NCBI GenBank assembly: GCA_036651815.1
Contig: JAVVXB010000008.1
Span: 31,710-95,709 of the forward strand
DNA length: 64,000 bases
Direction: 5' to 3'
Origin: JAVVXB01 sp036651815
GTDB lineage: Bacteria; Bacillota; Clostridia; Christensenellales; CAG-138
Part shown: positions 28,534 through 37,287 of the stretch, one piece after another
Numbering within the stretch: the stretch's first letter is position 1
How the letters are laid out: each line of letters begins with the position of its first letter
Made by a program: the position numbers and the translations under genes
Notes under the pieces: model-generated
Database searches by the model: none
What the model was told of the DNA's origin: nothing
Seen by the model: the letters and a program-made list of their open reading frames with translations, nothing else

Positions 28534-29829
28534 ATGGAACGCAGAATTTTACACGCGGATTTCAATAGCTTTTATGCTTCTGTAGCTTGTTGCCTGAACC
28601 CTTCCCTTCGCGCGTATCCTGTGGCGGTGGCTGGCAATCCGGAGGTGCGCCATGGTATTATTCTAGCGAAAAATGAGTTGGCAAAGCGGTTCGGGGTCAA
28701 GACCGGAGAAGCGATCTGGCAGGCGAAACAAAAATGCCCACGCCTAATTAGCGTTGCGCCGGATTTTTCGGCATATGAGCGGTTTTCGGCACGTGGACGC
28801 GAGGTCTACGGACAATATTCTGATCAGGTGGAAAGCTTTGGACTGGATGAAAACTGGATCGATGTCACCGGGATTACGAGCTCTTTTCGGCAGACAGCAC
28901 TTTTGGCAGATGAGATTCGCGTACGCATCCAAAAAGAACTCGGCATTACCATTTCCGTTGGGGTAGCGGCAAACAAAGTATTCAGCAAGCTTGGCAGTGA
29001 TATCAAAAAACCAAATGCGGTTACCGTGGTTTCACCGGATAACTATCAACAGGTTGCATGGCCGCTGCCCGCAAGCGATCTGTTGTACGTGGGGCGCGTG
29101 ACGACGCAAAGGCTGAACCGTTATGGCATCATGACCATTGGCGATGTTGCCAATACACCTCCGATATTTTTGAAATCACAGTTTGGTAAGTGTGGGCTGA
29201 TGCTGCATGCATTTGCCAATGGTCAGGATATATCGCCTGTGCTACGCATGGAGGATGAAACAATGGTCAAATCCGTTGGCAACGGGTTGACCACGCCGCG
29301 TGATCTTGTTAACAATGATGATGTGTATCTCACAATCTACATGCTTGCCGAGAGCGTAGCGGCGCGTCTTCGGACGCTTAACATGCGTGCGCGGACGATA
29401 TCAACTGCTGTGCGCGATACCGGGTTATATTCCTTTTCCAGACAGATGCGGCTGAGTAAGCCGACACATATTACCCAGGAAATTGCTTGCACTGCCATGG
29501 AACTATTTAGACAGCACTACATTTGGCGGGTGCCCGTACGTAGCTTGACGGTAACTGCGTGCGACTTAATCGGGGAAGAAACGCCGTTACAACTATCCTT
29601 GTTTGGGGACGAGGCGAATCGAGCCAAGGCGGAGGCGCTGGACAAGGCTGTAGACGGCATCCGCAAACGCTATGGCTATGACGCGATTGGGCGTGCATTA
29701 CTGATGAAGGATCGTTCCATCGGCGGCGTGAATCCGCAGGATGATCACATCATACATCCCGTGGGATATTTGGCTAACAATACAATGGATGAGGTGATCA
29801 ATCCAGCGGCCAGAGCGTATTTTGAATGA
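28534..29829 (+). CDS. Y-family translesion DNA polymerase
   Basis: A 431-residue DinB/UmuC-type polymerase for error-prone bypass of DNA lesions. The palm starts with LHADFNSFYASVAC (metal-binding Asp, steric Phe-Tyr), followed by the second metal site usually read as S-x-D-E but here FGLDENWIDVTG, a thumb with a helix-hairpin-helix (LLYVGRVTTQRLNRYGIMTIGDVA) and a little-finger domain. No canonical C-terminal beta-clamp motif is obvious, though LQLSLFGD near residue 350 resembles one. Two LexA boxes in the promoter mark it as SOS-regulated. Confidence 0.88.
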   Translation: MERRILHADFNSFYASVACCLNPSLRAYPVAVAGNPEVRHGIILAKNELAKRFGVKTGEAIWQAKQKCPRLISVAPDFSAYERFSARGREVYGQYSDQVESFGLDENWIDVTGITSSFRQTALLADEIRVRIQKELGITISVGVAANKVFSKLGSDIKKPNAVTVVSPDNYQQVAWPLPASDLLYVGRVTTQRLNRYGIMTIGDVANTPPIFLKSQFGKCGLMLHAFANGQDISPVLRMEDETMVKSVGNGLTTPRDLVNNDDVYLTIYMLAESVAARLRTLNMRARTISTAVRDTGLYSFSRQMRLSKPTHITQEIACTAMELFRQHYIWRVPVRSLTVTACDLIGEETPLQLSLFGDEANRAKAEALDKAVDGIRKRYGYDAIGRALLMKDRSIGGVNPQDDHIIHPVGYLANNTMDEVINPAARAYFE

Positions 29830-29939
29830 GCAAAAATTGACCGACCATGATTATCGAAGATTCCATCGGGGTAGCTTCTCTTGGAAAACCATACAAACAA
29901 CGGGATTTTCATGGAGAGTGCCCTGTGGATTATTGAATC

Positions 29940-30076
29940 GTAATCAGTTTACAAACCATATAGCTGATCACAATTTCCGCTGTATGGCGGAGCATTTGAT
30001 CCAATGCAAATTATTTGACCGTAATCAGTTCATAAGCCATTTGGCCAACCCCAATCTCTTCTGCATGGCGGAGCAT
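29940..30076. repeat. tandem copy of the 3' end of the DUF362 gene
   Basis: Two 56-nt segments, 29940-29995 and 30021-30076, align without gaps at about 43 of 56 positions and are 81 nt apart. The second is the coding end of the DUF362 gene (MLRHAEEIGVGQMAYELIT); the first lies past its stop and translates as MLRHTAEIVISYMVCKLIT. Confidence 0.7.
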
Positions 30077-31135
30077 CACGCGCCAATCGGTCGTGGGAAA
30101 CGCATTGGTAAAATGGTCGTGATGCGCATCACCACAGGCGGCTAACTGATCGGACAGATAGCTACCGGGGAGGACGGGCTGGCGATTGCATGCATCCGCG
30201 CAGGCGGCGTCCAGCGCAACGGGATCGAAAGAGGCGAACATACCTACGTCAGGAATGATGGCCGTGTCGTTTTCCCCATGGCAATCGCAGAATGGCGAGA
30301 CCTGATTGACGATGTTGATATGAAAATTGGGACGTCCCTGCACAACCGCCAATGCGTATTCCACCATTTTCTCACAAAGGATATGATTGCCGGAATCGGT
30401 ATTGTTTTCGATGGCATCAAAATTGCATGCACCGATGCAGCGACCGCAACCGACGCAGCGATTATAATCAATGACGGCCTTTTTATTCGTGCCATAGGAA
30501 ATGGCGTCCTGTGCGCACTGGCGGCTACACATTTTGCAGCCGCGGCAGTTGTCCGCAATAATTTCGGGTTTGCCGCTACAATGTTGCTCCATTTTGCCTG
30601 CGCGTGAGCCGCAGCCCATACCAAGGTTCTTCAGTGCGCCGCCAAAGCCGGTGATCTCATGACCCTTGAAGTGGTTGAGCGAGATGACGATATCTGCATC
30701 CATAATTGCACGGCCGATCTTGGCTTGCGTTACATACTTTGTGCCTGACAGCGGGACGATGGCCTCGTCGAGTCCCTTGAGACCATCGGCAATCAGCACA
30801 TGACAACCCGTGGTAAGCGGGGAATACCCGTTTAGCTGCGCGGTTTCCAGATGATCCAGCGCATTTTTTCGGCCACCGACATAAAGCGTGTTACAGTCCG
30901 TTAAAAACGGTTTTCCGCCGCCCGCTTTGACAAGATCCACTACGACTCGTGCAAAGTTCGGGCGTAAAAAAGCGAGATTGCCAGGTTCTCCAAAGTGAAT
31001 TTTGATGGCGACGTATTGATTTTCGAGTGGCATTTCGAATATGCCGGCCTTTTTAAGAAGCCTTGCTAATTTATCAAGAAGACTATTGTCTGTACCGGTG
31101 CGCATATCGGTAAAATATACTTTAGATGCTGTCAT
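30011..31135 (-). CDS. DUF362 protein with two 4Fe-4S clusters
   Basis: A 374-residue protein: an N-terminal DUF362 domain (HFGEPGNLAFLRP, NHFKGHEITGFGGALKNLGMGCGSR) and an inserted ferredoxin module with two full cysteine sets, CRGCKMCSRQC and CVGCGRCIGAC. DUF362 ferredoxin proteins are widespread in anaerobes and probably move electrons to an unknown partner. The start at 31135 is preferred over 31147 because AAAGGTG lies about 9 nt upstream of it. Next to an EamA transporter with a shared intergenic region. Confidence 0.85.
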   Translation of the reverse strand: MTASKVYFTDMRTGTDNSLLDKLARLLKKAGIFEMPLENQYVAIKIHFGEPGNLAFLRPNFARVVVDLVKAGGGKPFLTDCNTLYVGGRKNALDHLETAQLNGYSPLTTGCHVLIADGLKGLDEAIVPLSGTKYVTQAKIGRAIMDADIVISLNHFKGHEITGFGGALKNLGMGCGSRAGKMEQHCSGKPEIIADNCRGCKMCSRQCAQDAISYGTNKKAVIDYNRCVGCGRCIGACNFDAIENNTDSGNHILCEKMVEYALAVVQGRPNFHINIVNQVSPFCDCHGENDTAIIPDVGMFASFDPVALDAACADACNRQPVLPGSYLSDQLAACGDAHHDHFTNAFPTTDWRVMLRHAEEIGVGQMAYELITVK

Positions 31136-31214
31136 AATACCATTCACCTTTCCGCAAATTATTACTACATTATCGTACCATAAAATCAGCTAAAAAACAG
31201 CCCCCATAATCGAC

Positions 31215-31243
31215 TTGTCAACGCGCGAAAAAACAGGTATGAT
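31215..31243 (+). promoter_or_regulatory. promoter of the EamA transporter gene
   Basis: TTGTCA (31215-31220), a 17-nt spacer and TATGAT (31238-31243). The start codon at 31251 is only 7 nt past the -10 hexamer, so the transcript should have almost no leader. Confidence 0.6.
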
Positions 31244-31250
31244 GTCAGCT

Positions 31251-32171
31251 ATGAGTAAATCAAAAACTGGCAGCGCACTGTTGCTTTTGGGCGCATCGTT
31301 TATATGGGGAATCGCGTTTGTTGCGCAGACGACGGGTATGACGTATATTGGACCATTCACCTTTTCTGCTGTTCGCACGCTGATTGCAGCACTGACGCTA
31401 GTACCGTGCTTTCGGATGTTTGATAGACTGGGATTGACGCCACAGCAGGCTGACAAAAAACAGACGGTCAAGGCTGGCTTGATTCTGGGCGTTATTTTAT
31501 TTGTTGCAGCCAATTTGCAGCAGATAGGACTCTTGTATACCACGGTCGCAAAGGCAGGGTTCATTACGTCACTGTACATTGTGTTAGTGCCGATTGCGGG
31601 AATGCTGCTGCTAAAGAAAAAGGTGCATCAGGTCATTTGGGTCTGCGTTCCGATTGCGATGGTGGGGCTTTATTTTCTATCGATCCATCAGAACTTTACG
31701 ATGGGGAAGGGCGACCTGCTGGTGCTGGCATGCGCGGTTGCATTTACGTCGCAGATTCTTGTCATCGACCATTTTGCAGCCAAGGTAGATGTGGTGCGCA
31801 TGAGTTGCTTGATGTTTTTTGTGACGAGTGCGCTGACTGCTATCCTGATGTTTCTATTTGAGAAACCAGTGCTTTCGCAGATTGCTGCGGCTTGGTGGCC
31901 GCTGTTATATGCAGGTGCACTTTCCGGTGGTTGTGCCTACACCATGCAGATGCTAGGACAACGGAATATTGAGCCTGCGGCGGCATCGCTACTATTAAGT
32001 CCAGAGGCAATGTTTGCTGCACTTGCAGGGTGGGTATTGTTGGGACAAACGCTGACAGACCGGGAAATTCTTGGCTGTACATTGGTATTTGCAGCAATCA
32101 TCCTATCGCAGATTCCATGGAAAACGAAACAAAGCGCCGTGCCGTTGCGGTCGGATCGCCCGCAGCGATAA
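31251..32171 (+). CDS. EamA-family (DMT) transporter
   Basis: A 306-residue membrane protein with ten predicted helices in two EamA repeats; the first begins ALLLLGASFIWGIAFVAQ and the second near GDLLVLACAVAFTSQILVIDH. EamA proteins export or import small metabolites; the substrate is unknown. ATG 31251 is chosen because the promoter's -10 overlaps the upstream candidates (31239, 31242). No Shine-Dalgarno sequence precedes it. Confidence 0.82.
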   Translation: MSKSKTGSALLLLGASFIWGIAFVAQTTGMTYIGPFTFSAVRTLIAALTLVPCFRMFDRLGLTPQQADKKQTVKAGLILGVILFVAANLQQIGLLYTTVAKAGFITSLYIVLVPIAGMLLLKKKVHQVIWVCVPIAMVGLYFLSIHQNFTMGKGDLLVLACAVAFTSQILVIDHFAAKVDVVRMSCLMFFVTSALTAILMFLFEKPVLSQIAAAWWPLLYAGALSGGCAYTMQMLGQRNIEPAAASLLLSPEAMFAALAGWVLLGQTLTDREILGCTLVFAAIILSQIPWKTKQSAVPLRSDRPQR

Positions 32172-32265
32172 ACGCTCTCAAATAGTCAGAAAACGCACCG
32201 CATTTTAGGTGGCCGATTTTCGCTAAGCCGTTACAATTATTTCCACAGCGTGTTTGGCAGCACCA

Positions 32266-32274
32266 TGTTATAAT
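32266..32274 (+). promoter_or_regulatory. extended -10 promoter of the SpoIIP-like gene
   Basis: TGTTATAAT (32266-32274) is a complete extended -10 element 20 nt before the TTG start; no clear -35. It looks like a vegetative rather than a sporulation-sigma promoter. Confidence 0.5.
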
Positions 32275-32294
32275 ATAAGAATCGAGGAGGGATA

Positions 32295-33275
32295 TTGACG
32301 TTGCAACTTTCGAAGCATGGTAAGATCAGCGCGAAATGCGGGTTGCTGCTGATGCTCTCCGCGTTGCTTGTGATTTTTCTTTTAGGATGTAAAAAGCAAA
32401 CCAGCCCAATACTGGATGCGGAAGACATGGAGCCTGTGGAACTGGTGATGGCGCAGAAGACACCCGTGCCAACTGCGCAGAGTGCACCAACATTCATACT
32501 ACCGACCGACGAGCCGAACATGCTGTTCGATGAGAATGGTAATATCACGTTATCCAAAGCATATAAAGCGCAGTTTACTGCGCGCGCCTATCCGTTTGAA
32601 CACGTACCGCGGGTGCTGGTTTATCATACCCATGCGCGGGAATCGTTTTGTTTGCCCGAGCAGCCATTGAAAATGGGGAAACCATCACCGACGCCGGTTC
32701 CGGAAAACTCTTTAAAAACCCGCAGCACGGATAACGCAAAAAATGTTGTGCATCTAGGGGATCTGCTCACAAGCGAACTCAAGAAGCGTGGCTTTACCGT
32801 ATTTCATGATACCACGGACGTGGAGCAGCCGAAGCTTTCGACCGCTTATGAACGCTCTCGCACGGTGATGGCGGCCTACAAAGAGATCGACCTTTATATT
32901 GATTTACACCGAAATGCGGCGGATATCAATAAAGCGCGCGATGATGTGGTTATGCTCAAAGGCGAACGGGTGGCGCGGATGTTTTTTGTTGTGGGTACTG
33001 GCATTGATGCCGATGGGTGGGATGCGAACGCCATGCCCAATTGGAAGGATAATTATCGTTTCGCGATGTCGCTGTCCGAGCAGCTTCGCAAGGTGGACGA
33101 GCAGCTTGTCAAGGAGCCGCGCGTAAAGCAGGGTCGATACAATCAAGATATGGGGCTGTGCATACTTGCTGAGGTTGGACACAATGCCAACCTGTTGACA
33201 GACGCAGAGCATACCATTCCATATTTAGCGGATGCGATTGGAGCGGTCTGTCAGTTTCCAAAGATAAAAAAGTAA
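32295..33275 (+). CDS. spoIIP: SpoIIP-like N-acetylmuramoyl-L-alanine amidase, lipoprotein form
   Basis: A 326-residue protein. A short hydrophobic leader ends in LLGC with Cys32 as a lipobox cysteine, then a low-complexity linker and a SpoIIP/Amidase_3-like domain: VLVYHTHARESF (zinc histidine and glutamate), DLYIDLHRNA (second histidine) and the C-terminal LAEVGHNANLL (catalytic glutamate). SpoIIP degrades septal peptidoglycan during engulfment in spore formers. The TTG start follows GGAGGG by 5 nt. Classical SpoIIP is anchored by a transmembrane helix, so the lipobox is unusual. Confidence 0.85.
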   Translation: MTLQLSKHGKISAKCGLLLMLSALLVIFLLGCKKQTSPILDAEDMEPVELVMAQKTPVPTAQSAPTFILPTDEPNMLFDENGNITLSKAYKAQFTARAYPFEHVPRVLVYHTHARESFCLPEQPLKMGKPSPTPVPENSLKTRSTDNAKNVVHLGDLLTSELKKRGFTVFHDTTDVEQPKLSTAYERSRTVMAAYKEIDLYIDLHRNAADINKARDDVVMLKGERVARMFFVVGTGIDADGWDANAMPNWKDNYRFAMSLSEQLRKVDEQLVKEPRVKQGRYNQDMGLCILAEVGHNANLLTDAEHTIPYLADAIGAVCQFPKIKK

Positions 33276-33317
33276 ATATAGCGTAACGTTAGGATCGCAT
33301 GTGATCGGAATGGCATC

Positions 33318-33357
33318 AAAAATCCCTCATTTCAAAAATGATGGGTTTCTTATTTTT
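33318..33357 (+). terminator. terminator after the SpoIIP-like gene
   Basis: A short imperfect hairpin (CCCTCAT ... ATGATGGG) followed by TTTCTTATTTTT. Confidence 0.6.
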
Positions 33358-33367
33358 AGGGAAAGCA

Positions 33368-33747
33368 TCATTTGATCGACTTGCCAATACGCAGATCCAA
33401 CCGCCATTGGGGAGCGGCGCAATCATTCCCCCAATATTCGTCCAAAACGGTTAATTTTCAGCATAAAACTCTGAAAATGAGGTTGCATGGAAGGAGGCAT
33501 GGTTGTCGGCCAACCATATTTTTGTTACGCTGACAACGACGTCCCCGATTTGTTCAATGCACTCGATTTCGCTTCGCAAATCACCGGTATATTGACAATT
33601 TGCAACAATGTAATCAACCACTGCGAATTGCTCATTCGTATTGTTCCACAGAATAGAAGCACTGGAAGTGCAATAAGCGTTCAAAGCTATCGTTTTTTGC
33701 GCGGCAACATCAGACCAGAAATCTCTTACAAACAATTTTTGATTCAT
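33368..33747 (-). pseudogene. NTF2/SnoaL-like protein gene with a one-base frameshift
   Basis: From ATG 33747 the frame reads MNQKLFVRDFWSDVAAQKTI and on through WLADNHASFHATSFSEFYAEN before TAA at 33451-33453. If one A is added in the A4 run at 33458-33455 (minus strand), the protein continues AEKLTVLDEYWG and ends ..QWRLDLRIGKSIK at TGA 33368-33370, which is the expected C terminus of clostridial NTF2-like proteins. So the gene is 3'-frameshifted. No good ribosome binding site is seen. The fold binds small hydrophobic molecules; function unknown. Confidence 0.75.
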
Positions 33748-33853
33748 GGTGGATTCTTCGCAAAATAGAAATAACCTTGCTTCTGCCAGCATGAAAGGTA
33801 ATGGATCCGCTAATATGCCAACCATGGCGGCGGTAAGAAACATCATGGTGTAA

Positions 33854-33960
33854 TGTATTAAAGAAAAGTTTCAAAAAAAGCTGGCAATCAAGGGAATTGA
33901 GGTTACCGTCGTTTCACAATATTCTTATAAAAGAGGCCGATATACCAAGTTGTCTTTTGA
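33854..33960 (+). other. possible remnant of a coding sequence
   Basis: An open stretch without a start codon reads EKFQKKLAIKGIEVTVVSQY and on through KRGRYTKLSFDHLE, then runs into the antisense of the chromate transporter. It looks like a genuine protein fragment but is not recognised. The rest of the 33276-33964 gap holds only the NTF2-like pseudogene and the terminator. Confidence 0.3.
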
Positions 33961-33964
33961 CCAT

Positions 33965-34531
33965 TTAGAGACTGAGCAGCAGACCTGCCGCTGCACCCAA
34001 GAAAATATACACAATTGGATGGAGGTTGCTGAGCTTCTTAATCTGCGTAGCGGTAAACAATACCGCAAGCAGAATGAGACAGCGCCAGTCAATGGCCTGA
34101 AAAAATCCGTTTGCAAGATCCCCGCGTATCAGCGCGATTTTTAATACCGAATAACCCGCCGCTGCAATGAGCCCGGTGACCGCAGGCCGCAGTCCGTCAA
34201 ACGCATCGTTAACGAACTTGTTTTCCCGATACTTTTTCAACGCTCCGGCAATCAATGTGACGGTGATAAACGACGGAAGCACAACGGCGAATGAGGCCAG
34301 GATGCCGCCGCCAATGCCGCCCGCCGAATAACCGGCAAACGTGGCTGCATTCACACCAATGGGACCGGGTGTGGATTCCGCGATGGCGACGATATCCGCT
34401 AAAGAGAGGGTGCCAAACCAAGAGGGGTAGTGGTCCATCATTTTGAGGATAAATGGCAACGTGGCAAGTCCCCCACCGATGGCGAACAGGCCAGCTTTGA
34501 AAAACTCCCAAAAGAGCAGCAGATAGGTCAT
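33965..34531 (-). CDS. chrA: chromate transporter, ChrA half (second subunit)
   Basis: A 188-residue membrane protein with one ChrA domain: FFKAGLFAIGGGLATLPF at the start and AESTPGPIGVNAATFAGY as the signature. In Firmicutes the two ChrA halves are often separate and act as a pair; chromate or another anion is the expected substrate. It starts at ATG 34531, overlapping the stop of the other half by ATGA, so the two are translationally coupled. Confidence 0.88.
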   Translation of the reverse strand: MTYLLLFWEFFKAGLFAIGGGLATLPFILKMMDHYPSWFGTLSLADIVAIAESTPGPIGVNAATFAGYSAGGIGGGILASFAVVLPSFITVTLIAGALKKYRENKFVNDAFDGLRPAVTGLIAAAGYSVLKIALIRGDLANGFFQAIDWRCLILLAVLFTATQIKKLSNLHPIVYIFLGAAAGLLLSL

Positions 34532-35061
34532 TTTCGAATCCTCCCAGCGAGCAGTCCACCCAAGGCTGCGGCCATAACAACGATGACCGGAGACTGTCCT
34601 AGCACGCCAACCACCAAAAAGCCGAAAATGCACATGGCTATGCCAAACCAGTTTTTGACGCTTGAACGAAATAGTCGGATGACGGCGGAAGCAATCAGCG
34701 CGGAAACCGCAACGCGTATACCATTGAATGCGTGTATAACCATGGGATGCTCCCAGAAATTACGCAGCGTTGCCGCAATCACCAGCACAAGAACCACCGG
34801 CACCGTGATAACGCCCAACGTAGCCAGTGCGCCGCCAAGGAAGCCCTTTCGTTTTTGTCCGATAAAGGTCGCTGTGTTGATGGCGATGATGCCGGGCGTA
34901 CACTGGGCAATGGCAAAATAATCCAGCAACTCTTCCTCGTCGGCCCAACCACGTTTATCCACAAGTTCGCGGGTGAGTAAGGGCAGCATGGAATAGCCAC
35001 CGCCGAACATGAATGTGCCAATTTTTAAAAATGTCCAATAGAGCGTAAATAGTTCTTGCAT
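34528..35061 (-). CDS. chrA: chromate transporter, ChrA half (first subunit)
   Basis: A 177-residue membrane protein, partner of the downstream half. The family motifs are FLKIGTFMFGGGYSMLPLL and AIAQCTPGIIAINTATFIG. The start at 35061 is preferred to 35076 because GAAGGA lies just upstream. Sequence similarity between the two halves reflects the internal duplication of long ChrA proteins. Confidence 0.88.
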   Translation of the reverse strand: MQELFTLYWTFLKIGTFMFGGGYSMLPLLTRELVDKRGWADEEELLDYFAIAQCTPGIIAINTATFIGQKRKGFLGGALATLGVITVPVVLVLVIAATLRNFWEHPMVIHAFNGIRVAVSALIASAVIRLFRSSVKNWFGIAMCIFGFLVVGVLGQSPVIVVMAAALGGLLAGRIRK

Positions 35062-35239
35062 AGTTCCTTCGTCCATTTATTAGGGGTGTGTTTCGAGAAT
35101 CTGAAAAAGTGTTTCCAATATCTTTTTAATTATTTCTGCGCTCATAATACCAGATTCATCTCCAGCGGACCTGCGAATTATCCGCTTAAATGGAGAAAAA
35201 ACAATTCAAAAATGCAAATCCATCCTTTCGAAACACGCC

Positions 35240-36655
35240 TTAGTATACATACCACTGGTTGGCAAACGCATACAGATAGGCAATAAACATCGTCGCACAG
35301 GCAATGGTCGCGAGAATGTCCACCCATTTTTTTTCCGTCAGCGTGCCAAGCGCCAACGCCAGAGGAAAGCAAGCGGTCAGATATCGCGGCGCGGACAGTA
35401 GCCAGGTGGCACCCATACAAACAATATAATAGAGTAAAAAGTAAGAAACGTTGGAAGCACGTAGCTTATTTTGCGCGGCGGTTACAATACCCAGCGAGGC
35501 AAACAGATAGATAAGATTCGGAATCCAGAGTCCCCACAACATGGCAGTGTTGCCGGAAAATGTCATCAGCGCGTTATCCATCTGTGTAGCGGCGGTGGCG
35601 AAAAACCAGCCCATCTGCTGATGCCAATGTTCCTGCTGATAGGTCAGAAACATCAACGGATTGCCGGTGACGGATGCGTTGACACCCATATACAGCAATA
35701 GCCCAGCCGGGATGAGCAGCATGGAGCAAACGTTGCCGATGATTTGCAAGGCCCACCTTGAACTATGACGGTTTTCCGGCAGCTCGCGAATGATTTGGCC
35801 GACAAGCTCCAGACAGACGGGTGCAATCAACAAAATGCCTGGGGCGCGGGTAAAGGCGGCCAACCCACCCAACAGACCACTGAGCAGGTATTGATTCTTT
35901 CGCATGCAATAGACACATGCCACGGATAACAGCAGAAACAGACTATCCGAAAGCGGTGCGGACAACAGGAACGACGCAGGCAGGATGCAGAGATATTTTA
36001 GTGCCCGCAGACTGGTGCGTCGGTCGTAATCCAGCAGTGCCAGCTCGTAGAACAGATAGCCCGCGAACACACAGCATACGTTAGAAACGAACAGGCCGCT
36101 GGCCAGATAATTTTGAAAAATATAGTTTACAAGCCGTACGACAATGGGGTAGAGCGGCATGAATACAATCAGCAACCGATCATCACCGCTGGATGCATAC
36201 CAGTTTTCTGCAATATTTAGATAATGCTGACTGTCCAAACCCAGATGATTCCACAGTTCCAGTGTATCGAATACACCGCCGGTATAACCATCTCGCAGAA
36301 GAACGATTAGATAAGCCACGATAAACAGTGAAACCCGAAATACGGTCAGCCAAAGGATGATTTGCAAAAACGGATGAAGATGGGCGAAACGGCCGCTGCG
36401 TTTCCCCTCTGCCACACGAGTCGGGAGCAATGGCTTTCGGCTCCAAGCGGCCATCCATTGCGGAATAAAACGGATGCCGCACAGCGCAAACAGGAAGGCA
36501 ATGACGGTTGCGGCAATGAGCGCGGCCGTACTTTCCGGCGGATTCGACAACACCCAGCGCGCATAAAAAACGAGCAACAAGAATAAGGGGACTGCAGTAA
36601 ACAGTACCCTTTTCCAGAATGTTCCGTTCGATTGGTTCAATTTCATACTGGTCAT
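35240..36655 (-). CDS. PIG-V-like integral membrane mannosyltransferase
   Basis: A 471-residue polytopic protein with about ten hydrophobic helices. The external loop HLGLDSQHYLNIAENWY and the segment FMPLYPIVVRL correspond to the WDGQWYLxIA / FFPLYP signatures of PIG-V-type enzymes (GT-C fold), which use dolichyl- or polyprenyl-phosphate mannose in eukaryotes. In bacteria the acceptor is unknown. It follows the NfeD/FloA cluster on the same strand by only 11 nt and may be co-transcribed. Confidence 0.72.
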   Translation of the reverse strand: MTSMKLNQSNGTFWKRVLFTAVPLFLLLVFYARWVLSNPPESTAALIAATVIAFLFALCGIRFIPQWMAAWSRKPLLPTRVAEGKRSGRFAHLHPFLQIILWLTVFRVSLFIVAYLIVLLRDGYTGGVFDTLELWNHLGLDSQHYLNIAENWYASSGDDRLLIVFMPLYPIVVRLVNYIFQNYLASGLFVSNVCCVFAGYLFYELALLDYDRRTSLRALKYLCILPASFLLSAPLSDSLFLLLSVACVYCMRKNQYLLSGLLGGLAAFTRAPGILLIAPVCLELVGQIIRELPENRHSSRWALQIIGNVCSMLLIPAGLLLYMGVNASVTGNPLMFLTYQQEHWHQQMGWFFATAATQMDNALMTFSGNTAMLWGLWIPNLIYLFASLGIVTAAQNKLRASNVSYFLLYYIVCMGATWLLSAPRYLTACFPLALALGTLTEKKWVDILATIACATMFIAYLYAFANQWYVY

Positions 36656-36666
36656 CCTGCCGAAAA

Positions 36667-37269
36667 TCAGCGTGCGCCGGAGCGCATGGATTTGGGCTTT
36701 CCTAGGATTTCAGACATTACAATCCCTTGTAGCACCGCATCTTGATCCCACTGAAAAGCAATGTTTACGGTGGACCTTGACACGGAAGTTGCACTGTTTT
36801 GTGGAGTACGCTCAGAAAGTTTCGACGGACATTTTTCAACAACACCTGTCAAACTCGTTTCTTCGTGCGCATGTCCCATTGTGCCACTGACTTCCAGCGT
36901 ATGGCCGGTTGATTGCTGAATCTCGCTCAACTGACTGCCGAAAGCTTCGTGCATGCGGGTTTGCGGCGGCGCGCTGTGACGATGTAGCGGTGCGCTACGC
37001 ATTGATTGCAAGTCTTGCTGTGCTGCCGGTATCGAGCCGGCTGCAGCTGCCGGAGTCTCAATGGGATCCGATATAGGCGCATAGGGATCATATGGCTTTT
37101 CGACCACAATAGGTACACCCAAAGGGGGAACCGCGGTTCCCGATTCCCCGGTGGGCGTGAATATCGGTGCTTGCTGCTTGGCTTCTTCCTGCTGCTGTTG
37201 CTTCTTTTTTTTACCTACAGCGGACAACACGATCCAGCCAATGGCGATTAGTAGGAATAGTATATCCAT
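36667..37269 (-). CDS. single-pass membrane protein of unknown function
   Basis: A 200-residue protein with one N-terminal transmembrane helix (MDILFLLIAIGWIVLSAVG), a lysine/glutamine-rich stop-transfer stretch, a long low-complexity Pro/Ala/Ser linker and a conserved-looking C-terminal peptide VLQGIVMSEILGKPKSMR. It sits 18 nt after floA, which suggests a membrane-domain partner, but no function is known. Confidence 0.65.
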   Translation of the reverse strand: MDILFLLIAIGWIVLSAVGKKKKQQQQEEAKQQAPIFTPTGESGTAVPPLGVPIVVEKPYDPYAPISDPIETPAAAAGSIPAAQQDLQSMRSAPLHRHSAPPQTRMHEAFGSQLSEIQQSTGHTLEVSGTMGHAHEETSLTGVVEKCPSKLSERTPQNSATSVSRSTVNIAFQWDQDAVLQGIVMSEILGKPKSMRSGAR

Positions 37270-37287
37270 ACGAACCTGCCTTCTTTG

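Noticed and set aside
29822..30145. A 107-residue plus-strand reading frame after the polymerase
   Set aside because: It is antisense to the DUF362 gene over much of its length, has no ribosome binding site, and its internal repetition is explained by the duplicated gene tail.
33854..34144. A plus-strand gene running through the chromate transporter
   Set aside because: Beyond about 33960 it is the antisense frame of a strong ChrA gene; only the first part may be a genuine relic.
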